Assembly (NCBI RefSeq): GCF_009856355.1
Contig: NZ_WMEW01000006.1
Span: 62,001-126,000, forward strand
Reading direction: 5' to 3'
DNA from: Halobacillus litoralis
GTDB taxonomy: Bacteria > Bacillota > Bacilli > Bacillales > Halobacillaceae
DNA: 64,000 nucleotides
Part shown: piece after piece, positions 1-7,761 of the stretch
Position numbering within the stretch: the stretch's first letter is position 1
Layout of the letters: each line of letters begins with the position of its first letter
Notes under the pieces: generated by a model
What the model saw: only the letters and a program-made list of their open reading frames with translations
The model's database searches: none
What the model was told of the DNA's origin: nothing
Program-made: the position numbers and the translations under genes

Positions 1-253
1 TGAAACGTATGGAACGAAGCACTCTGAAGCGATTGTTACAGAAGATCAAAAAGCTGCCGACCACTTCCTGGCCCTTGTTGACGCAGCAGCTTTATACCAC
101 AATGCGTCCACGCGCTTTACAGATGGAGGGGCCCTTGGATTCGGGGCGGAAATCGGAATTTCCACCCAGAAACTTCATGCCCGTGGACCAATGGGACTGC
201 CGGCACTGACAACGATCAAGTTCCTTATGAAAGGGAACGGTCAAATCCGATAA
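1..253 (+). CDS. proA: Gamma-glutamyl phosphate reductase, C-terminal part
   Basis: The gene is cut by the window edge; the frame starting at base 2 runs 83 codons to a TAA at 251-253. The peptide contains [22 protein letters not shown] and [19 protein letters not shown], which are hallmarks of the C-terminal third of ProA. ProA reduces gamma-glutamyl phosphate to glutamate semialdehyde with NADPH, the second step of proline synthesis, in the cytoplasm. A strong hairpin follows 18 bases after the stop, so this looks like the last gene of its transcript. proB is presumably upstream, outside the window. Identification is confident. Confidence 0.95.
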   Translation, partial: ETYGTKHSEAIVTEDQKAADHFLALVDAAALYHNASTRFTDGGALGFGAEIGISTQKLHARGPMGLPALTTIKFLMKGNGQIR

Positions 254-270
254 AGCATGATAAAGATGCC

Positions 271-302
271 GAAGGCTGTCGAGAATGTTCTCGACAGCCT
301 TC
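271..302 (+). terminator. Rho-independent terminator after proA
   Basis: A near-perfect inverted repeat with 15-base arms (GAAGGCTGTCGAGAA and its complement) is followed by TCTTTGTT. It ends the proA transcript. The open frame that begins at 257 runs through it, which is one reason to reject a start there for the next gene. Confidence 0.85.
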
Positions 303-490
303 TTTGTTATATGCGGGTACAGGGAGTAGAGCGCATTTTAGATCAGTGGTTTGTTCACTCCCCACTGGCGGCGACAGCCGGAAAGGATGTGCCTTATCCT
401 TATCGAATCCTCTCCCGCTGTATGGAGGTTTACTTTATATTCCAGCCGCTGTATGATGGTGTAATCGATATGTTTTCAGGAGGGATGGAG

Positions 491-1258
491 ATGAGACAGG
501 AAGAGGCTGTAGACGCACTGTTGAAAAGTTTGAAAGCGGATCCGCTCGTGAAAGCTGTCTTTTTAAAAGGATCGATGGGAAGAGGGGAGGAAGATGACCA
601 TTCGGATGTCGACCTTTACGTTCTTGTAGATGAAGAAGAACAGGATGCGTTTTTAAAGGAAAGAAAAAAGCATCTATTACGCTACCGACCTCTCCTGTTT
701 TATGACGAAATCTTCATTATTGCTCCGCAGGTCATTGCGGTTTATGATAATCTCCTCCACGTGGATCTATTTACGGTTACAGAACAAACGCTTATACATA
801 AGGATTATTTCCGAGTGCTTTATGACCCTGAAAGGCGGATGGAAAAGCATCAACAGGAGCAGCATCTGTATCTGGATGAGCAGGACTTTCAGGATGCTGT
901 GGATGATGTCACATTCTTTTTGCTGCAGTATAAAAAAACATCCGATAGAGGAAATGATATGTGGGCTTGTAAGGTCATGAATGATCTGGCTGTAAAGACA
1001 GCAGAAATTCTTCTTCAGCATTATGTTCCCGATCGTGCACAGCTGGGGTTGAAAACAGCGGAAAAATCCCTTCCTGCAGAGCCGAAAGAAAAACTGCAGC
1101 ACGTTTATCAACACCTCTCCCTGAAGGATCATCCAAAAGCTGTGCATCTCCTCATCCATTTAATTGAAGGGGAGATGACGTGGCTCTATGAAGTGTGGAA
1201 GGGTAAAGAAGACATTCTTCCGTTTTTGGAACGCATGATCAGCGAATTAAAGAGATAG
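491..1258 (+). CDS. Nucleotidyltransferase domain protein
   Basis: A 255-residue soluble protein. Residues 27-41 carry the Pol-beta superfamily nucleotidyltransferase signature GSMGRG followed by SDVDL, with metal-binding aspartates at 39 and 41. This family includes aminoglycoside adenylyltransferases and MNT toxin-antitoxin proteins. The helical C-terminal half resembles stand-alone transferases that modify small molecules, but the substrate cannot be read from the sequence. The frame is open from 257, but that start lies before the proA terminator. ATG 491 has AGGAGGG at 478-484 with proper spacing, while ATG 485 sits too close to it. The gene is monocistronic and followed by a repeat element. 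Confidence 0.75.
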   Translation: MRQEEAVDALLKSLKADPLVKAVFLKGSMGRGEEDDHSDVDLYVLVDEEEQDAFLKERKKHLLRYRPLLFYDEIFIIAPQVIAVYDNLLHVDLFTVTEQTLIHKDYFRVLYDPERRMEKHQQEQHLYLDEQDFQDAVDDVTFFLLQYKKTSDRGNDMWACKVMNDLAVKTAEILLQHYVPDRAQLGLKTAEKSLPAEPKEKLQHVYQHLSLKDHPKAVHLLIHLIEGEMTWLYEVWKGKEDILPFLERMISELKR

Positions 1259-1326
1259 AGTTTTCTCGTGGAGCTGCTCTTATTCCAAGTGTATATTCAC
1301 GTATGAGCGCCGCGGGTAAAGGCTCC

Positions 1327-1350
1327 GTCCCAGACAGGATGTTTGTTTTT
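1327..1350 (+). repeat. Left partial copy of the duplicated terminator flanking repeat A
   Basis: These 24 bases match the loop and 3' arm of the intact terminator at 1920-1943 with one mismatch, including the terminal T-run. The 5' arm of the hairpin is not recognisable here. Together the two copies bracket repeat element A like a long target-site duplication. Confidence 0.75.
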
Positions 1351-1906
1351 GGCTGTAGAAAAAACCTGTGTTAACCAGTAAGAGTTATCCATTTGTCGTG
1401 TGAAGGGTCACTTTCCGCTTATCGGTGGATGAATGCCGCGGGCACGCCCTCAGCTGACTTGGTCAGGAAAACCGCCTGCCCAAGTGGATCTTCGGCCCGT
1501 GCTGTTCCCGCAGGCATCACTACCGAACGCTCCTCGTGCCGACGTTAGTATATATAGGAGAGATTCTGCATTAAGCAGGTTTGCCGATTCAAAAGAACGG
1601 CAGGCTGCGCTGCTGCCGCCTGTGTGGAAAAGAAAAAGGGAAGGAACAGGCGCTGATGACGGCTGTCTGCCGGAATATGAAAAAGATTGGCCTTCATCCA
1701 GCAAGGGTGAGCTGGGTGAAGGAGGGTCTTTTTCGATTTTAAAGAACGCCCAAGGAGCGGTGCCCCTTCACTCGAGTGTGCCGAGATCACCGAGCGTGGG
1801 TTTTGTGAGGAAGCTCGGACGCTCGTCCGCGGAAAGGGAAGGGGTTCGCTCCTGTCGGTAAGAAAGAAAAAAGCTTGTAGAGAAACCCCTGTTTCTTTAC
1901 AAGCTG
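1351..1906 (+). repeat. Terminator-nested repeat, copy A (about 556 bp)
   Basis: This stretch begins GGCTGTAGAAAAAACC and ends TTTCTTTACAAGCTG. It matches copies at 19370-19940 (same orientation) and 51795-52369 (inverted), and a shortened copy at 31752-32049. Shared landmarks are CCGCTTATCGGTGG, GACTTGGTCAGGAA, CAAGTGGATCTTCGGCCCGT, GCAGGCATCAC and CCGCGGAAAGGGAAGGGG. The 3' end (about 1872-1905) is itself a 14-bp hairpin with a T-run on the minus strand, so the element carries its own minus-strand terminator. It sits between the convergent nucleotidyltransferase and RsbR-like genes. Open frames in it are poorly conserved between copies and are probably not genes. Confidence 0.85.
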
Positions 1907-1943
1907 AAACAAGCATCCTGTCCCAGACAGGATGCTTGTTTTT
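1907..1943 (+). terminator. Intact terminator flanking repeat A
   Basis: A perfect 16-base stem (AAACAAGCATCCTGTC) with loop CCA is followed by TTTTT. It lies at the end of the nucleotidyltransferase transcript and overlaps the stop of the convergent RsbR-like gene. Confidence 0.85.
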
Positions 1944-2778
1944 AAAAGGTTTGACCTGCCATCGCCTGCGATAACGTTGCCGTCGTCGTAACATGGCTGA
2001 AATCCAGGCCGAGGGAAACAGCGGTCTGGGCAATTTCAGGACGTATGCCTACGACGGTTGAGGAGACTCCGATAAGGCGGAGACTGTCGATCAGCTGGAA
2101 AATCTGCTGGGCAACCATCGTGTCTACGAGATAGACTCCAGACAAGTCTATGTACAGCAAGTCTACATCCTGTTCCGTGCACTTCCTTAAAATATTTTCC
2201 AAAATGGCAGCGGCTCTGTCCGTATCAATGTTTCCGACAAGAGGAAGGAGAGCCTGATCATTGGAAAGTTGAATCAATGGAGAGCTTAATTCATTGATCG
2301 TCGACTGCTGTTTTTCAATCGTACGGTTCAGGTAATTGGATTTCTCCTCGACGACTTTATACATGATCTGATCGAAGGCATCCACCAGTAGGCGGGTCCA
2401 TTGTGTTTCTCTTTCCCTGTCTACGCTGACATTCTGGGTTTCCATGAATTCTTTAAGGAAATCAAGGTACTGGATACGGACGCGCATGAACTCCCGCATA
2501 ATCTCGTGGGTGGGTGTCTCAAGATGGTGGGGATCCCGTCCAATTTCAACGATCCAGTCGTTCATATGTTCGAGGAAATCCTCTTTATCCAGTGTGAAAA
2601 TCTCGGCCAGGTGTTTATGAAACGCATAGTTTTGGGATTTTAAGTTTTCAATCGTTGCTTGGTCACGGGAGGCGTAAACACCGGAAACCGAACTTTGATC
2701 GAGTGAATTGTACCATTCTTCCGTTAAATTCCAAGCTTTTTTCAACAGAAATTCGCGAAATGCTAGATTGGCTTTCAA
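1942..2778 (-). CDS. RsbR-family stressosome protein (STAS domain)
   Basis: A 278-residue cytoplasmic protein of the RsbRA/RB/RC/RD type. The N-terminal 150 residues form a helical non-heme-globin-like sensor region. A C-terminal STAS domain spans about 165-275. Thr186 (in GNIDTD) and Thr220 (in VDTMVA) are 34 residues apart, exactly like the RsbT-phosphorylated T171 and T205 of B. subtilis RsbRA. This family builds the stressosome with RsbS and RsbT and controls release of sigma-B in the general stress response. No rsbS or rsbT is adjacent, so this is a stand-alone paralogue. The start is TTG with GAGGAG nine bases upstream. The 3' end overlaps the flanking terminator of repeat A. Confidence 0.88.
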   Translation of the reverse strand: MKANLAFREFLLKKAWNLTEEWYNSLDQSSVSGVYASRDQATIENLKSQNYAFHKHLAEIFTLDKEDFLEHMNDWIVEIGRDPHHLETPTHEIMREFMRVRIQYLDFLKEFMETQNVSVDRERETQWTRLLVDAFDQIMYKVVEEKSNYLNRTIEKQQSTINELSSPLIQLSNDQALLPLVGNIDTDRAAAILENILRKCTEQDVDLLYIDLSGVYLVDTMVAQQIFQLIDSLRLIGVSSTVVGIRPEIAQTAVSLGLDFSHVTTTATLSQAMAGQTF

Positions 2779-2937
2779 AGGGGAAGCTCCTCTCTCTACT
2801 TGAGCCTCTCATAAAAGATCCGGAGAGCTTCATAGTTAATTCTATTATATAAGGTCATCTCTGTATTTTCCATCTTTACGAGGCTGGAAACAAAATAAAA
2901 CAACCTGCAGCATACAGGTGATCAGAATCATCGATGT

Positions 2938-3369
2938 CTACCATGTTTTCCTCGGAGTAGTGGTACCTAAACATCGGATGGAACAGAAGCATGAAAGGTC
3001 GACTTTAATAAACGTTCCCGTAGCCGTATAGTGAGAGGGGTGATTTTCATGGATAATCAAAAGCTCCAGAACGGCACAGGAAGAGTGGTCGGGAGAACGT
3101 TTAACAGCTCTGAATATAGAAGATTTGACGCATACATAAACACCATCCTTTTCCTTGATGCCATGCGCGCAGAAGCGTTGTCCATCTTTACAGTACAGCA
3201 TAAACGGAATGGTCGTATCTCCTCGTAAGTGCTGATGATCGCCGCGAAGAGCCGCGATAGATGTACGGCAGCTGATTTCAGAATGACGTCGGGACACCAT
3301 ATTCTGTGCTTTGATGATGGCCGTCACAGTCCTAGTAACCGAGCAGCGGCAGGAAGACAAGGGTTTCAA
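2938..3369 (-). CDS. CotY/CotZ-family spore coat protein
   Basis: 143 residues, rich in cysteine. The N-terminal part has the CVxxxVxAIxxAQ pattern and the middle has TTIPFMLYCKDG and SSCAVLELL. The C-terminal IKVDLSCFCSIRCL closely matches the end of B. subtilis CotZ/CotY. These proteins cross-link by disulfides in the outer spore coat and crust, made late in the mother cell. Compared with CotZ, about a dozen residues before IKVDL appear to be missing. The start is TTG with AAAGGAGG about nine bases upstream; no ATG has a site that good. I cannot point to a clear sigma-K promoter. The gene stands alone rather than in a cotVWXYZ cluster. Confidence 0.8.
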   Translation of the reverse strand: MKPLSSCRCSVTRTVTAIIKAQNMVSRRHSEISCRTSIAALRGDHQHLRGDTTIPFMLYCKDGQRFCAHGIKEKDGVYVCVKSSIFRAVKRSPDHSSCAVLELLIIHENHPSHYTATGTFIKVDLSCFCSIRCLGTTTPRKTW

Positions 3370-3404
3370 AGGCAGAATCCTCCTTTCTATTCGTTTCTTC
3401 TATT

Positions 3405-3611
3405 CTATTCCGTGCAGGGAGAAAGGGCTGTGCTTCTGTCCTGTTCCACCCTGATATAGGACAAAGGCCAATCCATAAGAAAGGGTCGATGCATAAGGTA
3501 TAAGACAGCGGAAGGAAGATCGGCAGCTAGAGACTGCATATACAAGGAAACACCTTCCGTTTCGAGAATGCCAGCGTACACTGGCATTCTTTTTGTCGTT
3601 TTTACTTCCAT
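3405..3611 (-). CDS. Possible 68-residue protein of unknown function
   Basis: An open frame upstream of the coat gene on the same strand, with reasonable codon use (begins MEVKTTKRMPVYAGILETEG). A GAGGAG lies about 12 bases before the ATG, which is rather far. I do not recognise the product. Against it, its first codons run through a perfect 10-base inverted repeat at 3565-3590 that has a plus-strand T-run and looks like a terminator. The stretch 3370-3650 otherwise holds no clear gene. Confidence 0.3.
   Translation of the reverse strand: MEVKTTKRMPVYAGILETEGVSLYMQSLAADLPSAVLYLMHRPFLMDWPLSYIRVEQDRSTALSPCTE
3565..3595 (+). terminator. Hairpin with T-run between coat gene and acyl-CoA operon
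   Basis: AGAATGCCAG and its complement flank a six-base loop, followed by TTTTT on the plus strand. It insulates the operon that starts at 3673. There is no recognised plus-strand gene before it. A second pair of complementary segments (CGGAAGG near 3510 and CCTTCCG near 3555) suggests a small structured transcript could precede it. Confidence 0.55.
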
Positions 3612-3650
3612 ATGAGTAGAAATCTCCTCATTTTTATAGATGGATTAAAG

Positions 3651-3727
3651 TGAATGTTCATTCATTTTCTGGTTGAATTTTCAGAATAATGAAGGTAGAA
3701 TGAATACATACTAACCGTTTGGTATGT
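3651..3727 (+). promoter_or_regulatory. Promoter and palindromic operators of the acyl-CoA operon
   Basis: A sigma-A promoter is visible: TTGAAT at 3673-3678, 17-base spacer, TAGAAT at 3696-3701. A 22-bp imperfect palindrome at 3706-3727 (arms ACATAC and GTATGT around an AACCGTTTGG-like core) covers the expected start point and has the form of a TetR-family operator. A second palindrome, TGAATG-TT-CATTCA at 3651-3664, lies just upstream of the -35 box. Its half-sites resemble the B. subtilis FadR box, though with shorter spacing. A repressor at either site would be relieved by an acyl-CoA ligand; that is inference, and the regulator is not in the window. Confidence 0.65.
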
Positions 3728-3758
3728 TACATAACCGATTTTCCTAAGGAGTGAGCCG

Positions 3759-4538
3759 ATGCATGTGAAGGACTTGTTTGATCTAACGGGGAAGACGGCA
3801 CTCGTAACCGGTGGGGGACGAGGGCTTGGGAAACAGATGGCCGAAGGATTTGCAGAGGCAGGGGCGGATCTCGTCCTTTGTTCAAGAAAACAGGAGGCGT
3901 GCGAGGAAACCGCCCGGCAGCTGGAAAGAGAACATGGAGTCAAGGTTTCCGCCTATGGGTGTGATGTCACAAAGATAGAAGATATTGAACACGTGGTCCA
4001 AAAGACGTTGGAAGAGTTCGGCACCATCGACATTCTCGTCAATAACAGCGGAGCGAGCTGGGGGGCACCGACATTGGAAATGCCGTTGGAAGCTTTCCAA
4101 AAAGTGATGAACGTCAACGTGACCGGGACGTTTTTAATGTCCCAGAAGGTCGGAGAAGTCATGGTAAACCAAAAATCAGGGAAAATCATTAACATTGCCT
4201 CTGTAGCGGGTCTGGGCGGAGCGGATCCAAGGTTCATGGATACGATTGGATATAACGCGAGTAAAGGAGCGGTGATCACTTTCACGAAGGATCTGGCCGT
4301 GAAGTGGGGAGCTCATAATATTCAAGTCAACGCCCTTGCTCCCGGGTTCTTTCCGACGAAAATGTCGAAAGGACTATTGGAACAGGGGGGAGAGTTCATT
4401 CTGGACCGTACCCCTCTCAACCGCTTCGGTTCAGAGGAGGATTTGAAGGGAGCCGCTCTTTTTCTAGCTTCCCGGGCATCGGATTATGTCACAGGAGACG
4501 TGCTCGTCGTCGATGGCGGCATGCATGCGTCATGCTGA
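3759..4538 (+). CDS. SDR-family oxidoreductase
   Basis: 259 residues, the classical length for short-chain dehydrogenases. It has the glycine-rich NAD(P) motif TGGGRGLG near residue 18, NNSG near 92, the catalytic serine in NIASVAG, YNASKGA with the Tyr-Lys pair, and an APGFFPTKM segment after the active site. It is the first gene of the operon, with TAAGGAG before the ATG. It probably oxidises a hydroxyacyl or hydroxyacid intermediate of the pathway, in the role LvaD plays in the Pseudomonas levulinate operon. The substrate is not determined by the motifs; gluconate 5-dehydrogenase-like annotation would also be possible from homology alone. Confidence 0.85.
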   Translation: MHVKDLFDLTGKTALVTGGGRGLGKQMAEGFAEAGADLVLCSRKQEACEETARQLEREHGVKVSAYGCDVTKIEDIEHVVQKTLEEFGTIDILVNNSGASWGAPTLEMPLEAFQKVMNVNVTGTFLMSQKVGEVMVNQKSGKIINIASVAGLGGADPRFMDTIGYNASKGAVITFTKDLAVKWGAHNIQVNALAPGFFPTKMSKGLLEQGGEFILDRTPLNRFGSEEDLKGAALFLASRASDYVTGDVLVVDGGMHASC

Positions 4539-4665
4539 TAAGAAAGAGGTTTGAGCAAGGGGGGGGAATGAAGCAGACCGGGTTATGCGTTTCTATCAAA
4601 CATCTCCCTTTTTCAGATCCCAGGTATCCTTATGAGGATTTTCCAAGTTTCAGAGGAGGAATCAT

Positions 4666-5538
4666 ATGAAGGTGAATCAGATCGCTGTCGTTGGTGCGGG
4701 AAGTATGGGGCATCAGATCGGCATGTTGTCGGCACTTGCAGGTTTTCATACGTATGTACAGGATGTCCGTCCGGATGCTTTAAGGGAAGCCGAGGAGAAG
4801 CTGAGACAGATCATGGCGAAATGGGTGAAAAAAGAGAAAATCTCGGAGCAGGAGAAAACCGAAGCCTTTGAACGACTTTCCTTTACGACAGACTTACGAG
4901 AAGCGGCCGGAGAGGCGGATCTTGTCATTGAAGCCGTCGTCGAAAAGCTGGATGTGAAGAGGGAAGTGTTTGCGCAGCTTGATGAAATCGTCCCTTCCCA
5001 TACAGTGCTGGCCACAAACTCTTCCACCATTGTCAGTTCTTTGATCGCCGATACGGTTTCACGTCCGGATCAGGTCTGCAATATGCATTTCTTCTATCCT
5101 CCCCTTGTCATGGACTGTGTAGAAGTCGTCAAAGGGGATCATACATCAGAGGAGACAGCCCGGACAGCTATGGATGTCTGCCGGGCGATGAACCGTACAG
5201 CCGTTTTGCTGCAGAAAGAAATATCAGGATTTATCGCCAACCGGATTCTTTTTGCGATTCAGAAAGAGGCGATGAGCTTGTATGAAGGTGGATATGCGGA
5301 CTTCAAGGATATCGATAAAATTACCCGCAAAGCGTTGAGCCATCCGATCGGCCCGTTTGAACTGATGGATTTATCAGGCATTGATGTCGGATATTACGTC
5401 ATGCAGCAGCAGTATAATGAAACGGGCGATCCTGCTCATCTGCCATCCAGGACGATGAAGGAAAAGGTCGAAGCCGGTGAGCTGGGAAGGAAGACAGGTA
5501 AGGGCTTTTATACGTATGAAACGAAGGTGAATCAGTAG
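4666..5538 (+). CDS. 3-hydroxyacyl-CoA (3-hydroxybutyryl-CoA) dehydrogenase
   Basis: 290 residues, the usual size of stand-alone 3-hydroxybutyryl-CoA dehydrogenases (Hbd/MmgB type). The N-terminal Rossmann motif GAGSMGHQIG is followed by the acidic DVRPDAL. The catalytic His lies in NMHFFYPP, the Asn in SGFIANRIL, and the C-terminal dimer domain contains GPFELMDLSGID. It oxidises L-3-hydroxyacyl-CoA to 3-ketoacyl-CoA with NAD+. A GGAGGAAT ribosome site precedes ATG 4666. It follows the SDR after 127 bases with no terminator and is followed closely by a thioesterase, so it belongs to the same operon. Confidence 0.92.
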   Translation: MKVNQIAVVGAGSMGHQIGMLSALAGFHTYVQDVRPDALREAEEKLRQIMAKWVKKEKISEQEKTEAFERLSFTTDLREAAGEADLVIEAVVEKLDVKREVFAQLDEIVPSHTVLATNSSTIVSSLIADTVSRPDQVCNMHFFYPPLVMDCVEVVKGDHTSEETARTAMDVCRAMNRTAVLLQKEISGFIANRILFAIQKEAMSLYEGGYADFKDIDKITRKALSHPIGPFELMDLSGIDVGYYVMQQQYNETGDPAHLPSRTMKEKVEAGELGRKTGKGFYTYETKVNQ

Positions 5539-5550
5539 GAGGAATGGGTC

Positions 5551-5949
5551 ATGCATGAAATGGAGGTCACCGTAAGATTTTGTGAAACAGATATGCTCGG
5601 TCATGTGAACAACAGCAATTTCTTTGTCTATATGGAGGATTCACGGATTCGGTTTTTCAACGAGGTGAATTTGGTCGGTGATGACTGGAACTTTATTCTG
5701 GCCTCTGCCAAGTGTGATTTCCTCAAGCAGGTGTATTTCAATCAGACGCTGATCATCAAGAGCAGTGTCGCAAAAATCGGGAAGTCCAGTTTTCATCTGA
5801 CACAGGAAATGGTGGAGAAAGATTCCGGGGTGGTCGTGGCCGAGGGAAGCTCGGTAATTGTGCAGTTTGATTTTGAAAAGCAGAAGAGTCTGCCATTTAC
5901 AGTCGAGATGAGACAACGTCTGGAAGAACATATGCCCGTTGCGAAATAG
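5551..5949 (+). CDS. Acyl-CoA thioesterase, 4HBT hotdog fold
   Basis: 132 residues with the 4-hydroxybenzoyl-CoA thioesterase/YbgC signature: VRFCETDMLGHVNNSNFFVYME, in which the aspartate in ETDMLGHVN is the catalytic acid. It hydrolyses an acyl-CoA to acid and CoA, perhaps to release dead-end intermediates of the pathway. The gene begins 12 bases after the dehydrogenase stop behind AGGAGGAA and ends 10 bases before the start of the kinase gene. Chain-length preference cannot be read from the sequence. Confidence 0.88.
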   Translation: MHEMEVTVRFCETDMLGHVNNSNFFVYMEDSRIRFFNEVNLVGDDWNFILASAKCDFLKQVYFNQTLIIKSSVAKIGKSSFHLTQEMVEKDSGVVVAEGSSVIVQFDFEKQKSLPFTVEMRQRLEEHMPVAK

Positions 5950-5959
5950 GAGGGGTCGG

Positions 5960-7021
5960 ATGGCCGATACGAAAGATACGCAGGCGGTACGTAAAGGTGA
6001 AGAGCTGGATTATGAAACATTGGTTCCTTTTTTAAAAGAACGATTGAATATGCCGGACCAGGAGCTTTCGATCAGGCAGTTTGGCGCCGGACATTCCAAT
6101 TTAACATATGAGCTTTCGGCCGGGGACGACTGGAAGGTTGTGCTGAGACGTCCGCCGCTCGGCCTTGTCGCCCCCAAGGCCCATGATATGGAGCGGGAGT
6201 TCAATGTGCTGCAGGCGCTGCATCCTGTCTATCCGCTGGCTCCCAGGCCTTTTCTTTATGAATCCGGAGACCTTATCGGAGCCCCTTTTTTCATTATGGA
6301 ACGTAGAGAGGGGATCGTCTATGATAAACAGTTTCCCGAGGGAGTGGAAGGAAGTGCGGAGCTTGGCCGTCGCATTTCAGAGACGATGGTGGACAAGCTT
6401 GCCGCACTTCATGATGTGGATTACACAAAAACGGAACTCGTCCATATGGTAAAGCCTGAAGGGTTTATGGAGCGTCAGGTGCACGGATGGATCAAACGGT
6501 ACGACCGCTCCCGTACGGATGATGTTGTGTCGGGGGAGCGGCTGAAGAAGTGGCTGGTGGATCATGTTCCTTCTTCTGAAGCTGCCTCTGTCATTCATTA
6601 TGATTATAAGTTGAACAATGCCATGTTCAGCCGGGACGATCATGCGGAAATGGTCGGCCTGTTTGATTGGGAAATGACAACAGTGGGAGACCCTCTTGCG
6701 GACCTTGGAGCAGCACTCAGTTACTGGATTCAATCTGATGATCCTCCGATGCTGCAGGAAGGACTTGGACGTCCCCCGGTTACCGTAGAGGAAGGTTTTT
6801 TTACAAGGGACGAATTTGTAAACGCTTACTCATTGAAGAGCGGGCGGAATGTTGACGACGTCCATGTGTATTTGACGTTTGCCTATTTTAAGCTGGCTGG
6901 AATCATCCAGCAGATTTACTTCCGCTATAAAAAGGGGCAGACCGAAGACCCAAGGTTTGCTCATATGAACCATTTCGTCAATAACTTGATTCAGCATGCC
7001 GAAGAAACGGCAGGGCTGTAA
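5960..7021 (+). CDS. APH/ACAD10-11-type phosphotransferase
   Basis: 353 residues of the aminoglycoside-phosphotransferase fold seen at the N terminus of ACAD10/ACAD11 and in LvaA. The N lobe contains FGAGHSNLTYEL and the lysine or arginine-bearing KVVLRRPP. The catalytic loop is VIHYDYKLNNAMF (HxDxxxxN) and the metal-binding segment is LFDWEMTTVGDPLADLG. LvaA phosphorylates the 4-hydroxyl of 4-hydroxyvaleryl-CoA so that a partner acyl-CoA dehydrogenase can eliminate it; that chemistry would fit this operon. The frame is open from 5939, but ATG 5960 has AGGAGGG at the right distance. The next gene begins two bases after the stop, so translation is coupled. Confidence 0.85.
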   Translation: MADTKDTQAVRKGEELDYETLVPFLKERLNMPDQELSIRQFGAGHSNLTYELSAGDDWKVVLRRPPLGLVAPKAHDMEREFNVLQALHPVYPLAPRPFLYESGDLIGAPFFIMERREGIVYDKQFPEGVEGSAELGRRISETMVDKLAALHDVDYTKTELVHMVKPEGFMERQVHGWIKRYDRSRTDDVVSGERLKKWLVDHVPSSEAASVIHYDYKLNNAMFSRDDHAEMVGLFDWEMTTVGDPLADLGAALSYWIQSDDPPMLQEGLGRPPVTVEEGFFTRDEFVNAYSLKSGRNVDDVHVYLTFAYFKLAGIIQQIYFRYKKGQTEDPRFAHMNHFVNNLIQHAEETAGL

Positions 7022-7023
7022 CT

Positions 7024-7761
7024 ATGGGGAAAATCGAAGTCATATTTAAAAAAGAGGACATTCATCCCGAAAAACTGGCAGGGAAAACAGCTGTGGTCTT
7101 TGACGTTCTGTTTGCAACCTCCACAATGACGTCCGCGATTGCTGATGGTGCGCTTTCTGTGCTTCCTGTCTACAGTCCGGAAGAAGCCGTGAAAACAGCG
7201 GAAGCCTTTGATGAGCCGTTCCTTCTTGCCGGTGAGGACCAAGGGCGGACGATTGATGGGTTTCACCCGCCTCTTCGAAATCAGCTGAAAGAACTTGTGG
7301 CTGGGAAGCATCTGATTTTGACTACAACCAATGGTACAGTCGCTCTTCATAAGGCTCAGCAAGCTGCTCATCTTTACGCTTCTTCACTGCTCAACAACCC
7401 GGCAACAGCCAGGCATCTGAGTGAATCACACAGCGGGGAAACGATTGTGATCATCTGCTCCGGGTCGAGCGGGCTGTATACAATGGAGGATTTTTATGGC
7501 GCAGGAAGCCTCGTGCACTACATGCAGCAGAATGGAAACTGGGAGCTCTCCGACGGGGCGTTGACTTCGCTCCACTTTTATAAGGGAAGTGGCAGTGCGC
7601 GGACGGTGCTTCGTTCCTGCCGGATTGGCGGCTGGTTAATGAAGTATGGCCTGGACCCTGCTGAAATTGACTTTGCTGCACAGGAAGGGATTTATGAAAC
7701 GGTTCTTGCTTACGACAGAAACACAGGTCAAGTCAAGGAGGGGCATTATGCATCCAGTTGA
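7024..7761 (+). CDS. ComB-like 2-phosphosulfolactate phosphatase family protein
   Basis: 245 residues. VVFDVLFATSTMTSAIADGA matches the ComB hallmark DVLRATST, and the segments LLAGEDQGRTIDGF and LTTTNGTVAL are the other conserved blocks. ComB is a Mg-dependent phosphatase that makes sulfolactate, for coenzyme M in archaea and for spores in Bacillus. Here the usual GNSP segment after the GF is replaced by PPLRNQLKE and the Arg of DVLRAT by Phe, so substrate contacts may differ. It lies within two bases of a kinase gene and overlaps the dehydrogenase gene by 14 bases, with no comA nearby. A role on a phosphorylated acyl intermediate is inference. Confidence 0.78.
   Translation: MGKIEVIFKKEDIHPEKLAGKTAVVFDVLFATSTMTSAIADGALSVLPVYSPEEAVKTAEAFDEPFLLAGEDQGRTIDGFHPPLRNQLKELVAGKHLILTTTNGTVALHKAQQAAHLYASSLLNNPATARHLSESHSGETIVIICSGSSGLYTMEDFYGAGSLVHYMQQNGNWELSDGALTSLHFYKGSGSARTVLRSCRIGGWLMKYGLDPAEIDFAAQEGIYETVLAYDRNTGQVKEGHYASS

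Noticed and set aside
257..490. N-terminal extension of the nucleotidyltransferase frame
   Set aside because: It passes through the proA terminator, and a much better ribosome site precedes ATG 491.
1433..1861. Arg/Ser-rich open frame of 142 codons within repeat A, with a related peptide in copy C
   Set aside because: The frame is broken by stops and shifts in copy B, has no ribosome site, and follows repeat sequence rather than coding constraint.
1351..1906. Group IIC intron inserted after a terminator
   Set aside because: Such introns target terminators but do not duplicate them, and no reverse transcriptase or intron domain V could be recognised.
1545..2033. Minus-strand 162-codon frame
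   Set aside because: It overlaps the RsbR-like gene and runs through a terminator and repeat A.
3031..3459. Plus-strand frames opposite the coat gene
   Set aside because: They are antisense to a gene with clear CotZ similarity and a strong ribosome site.
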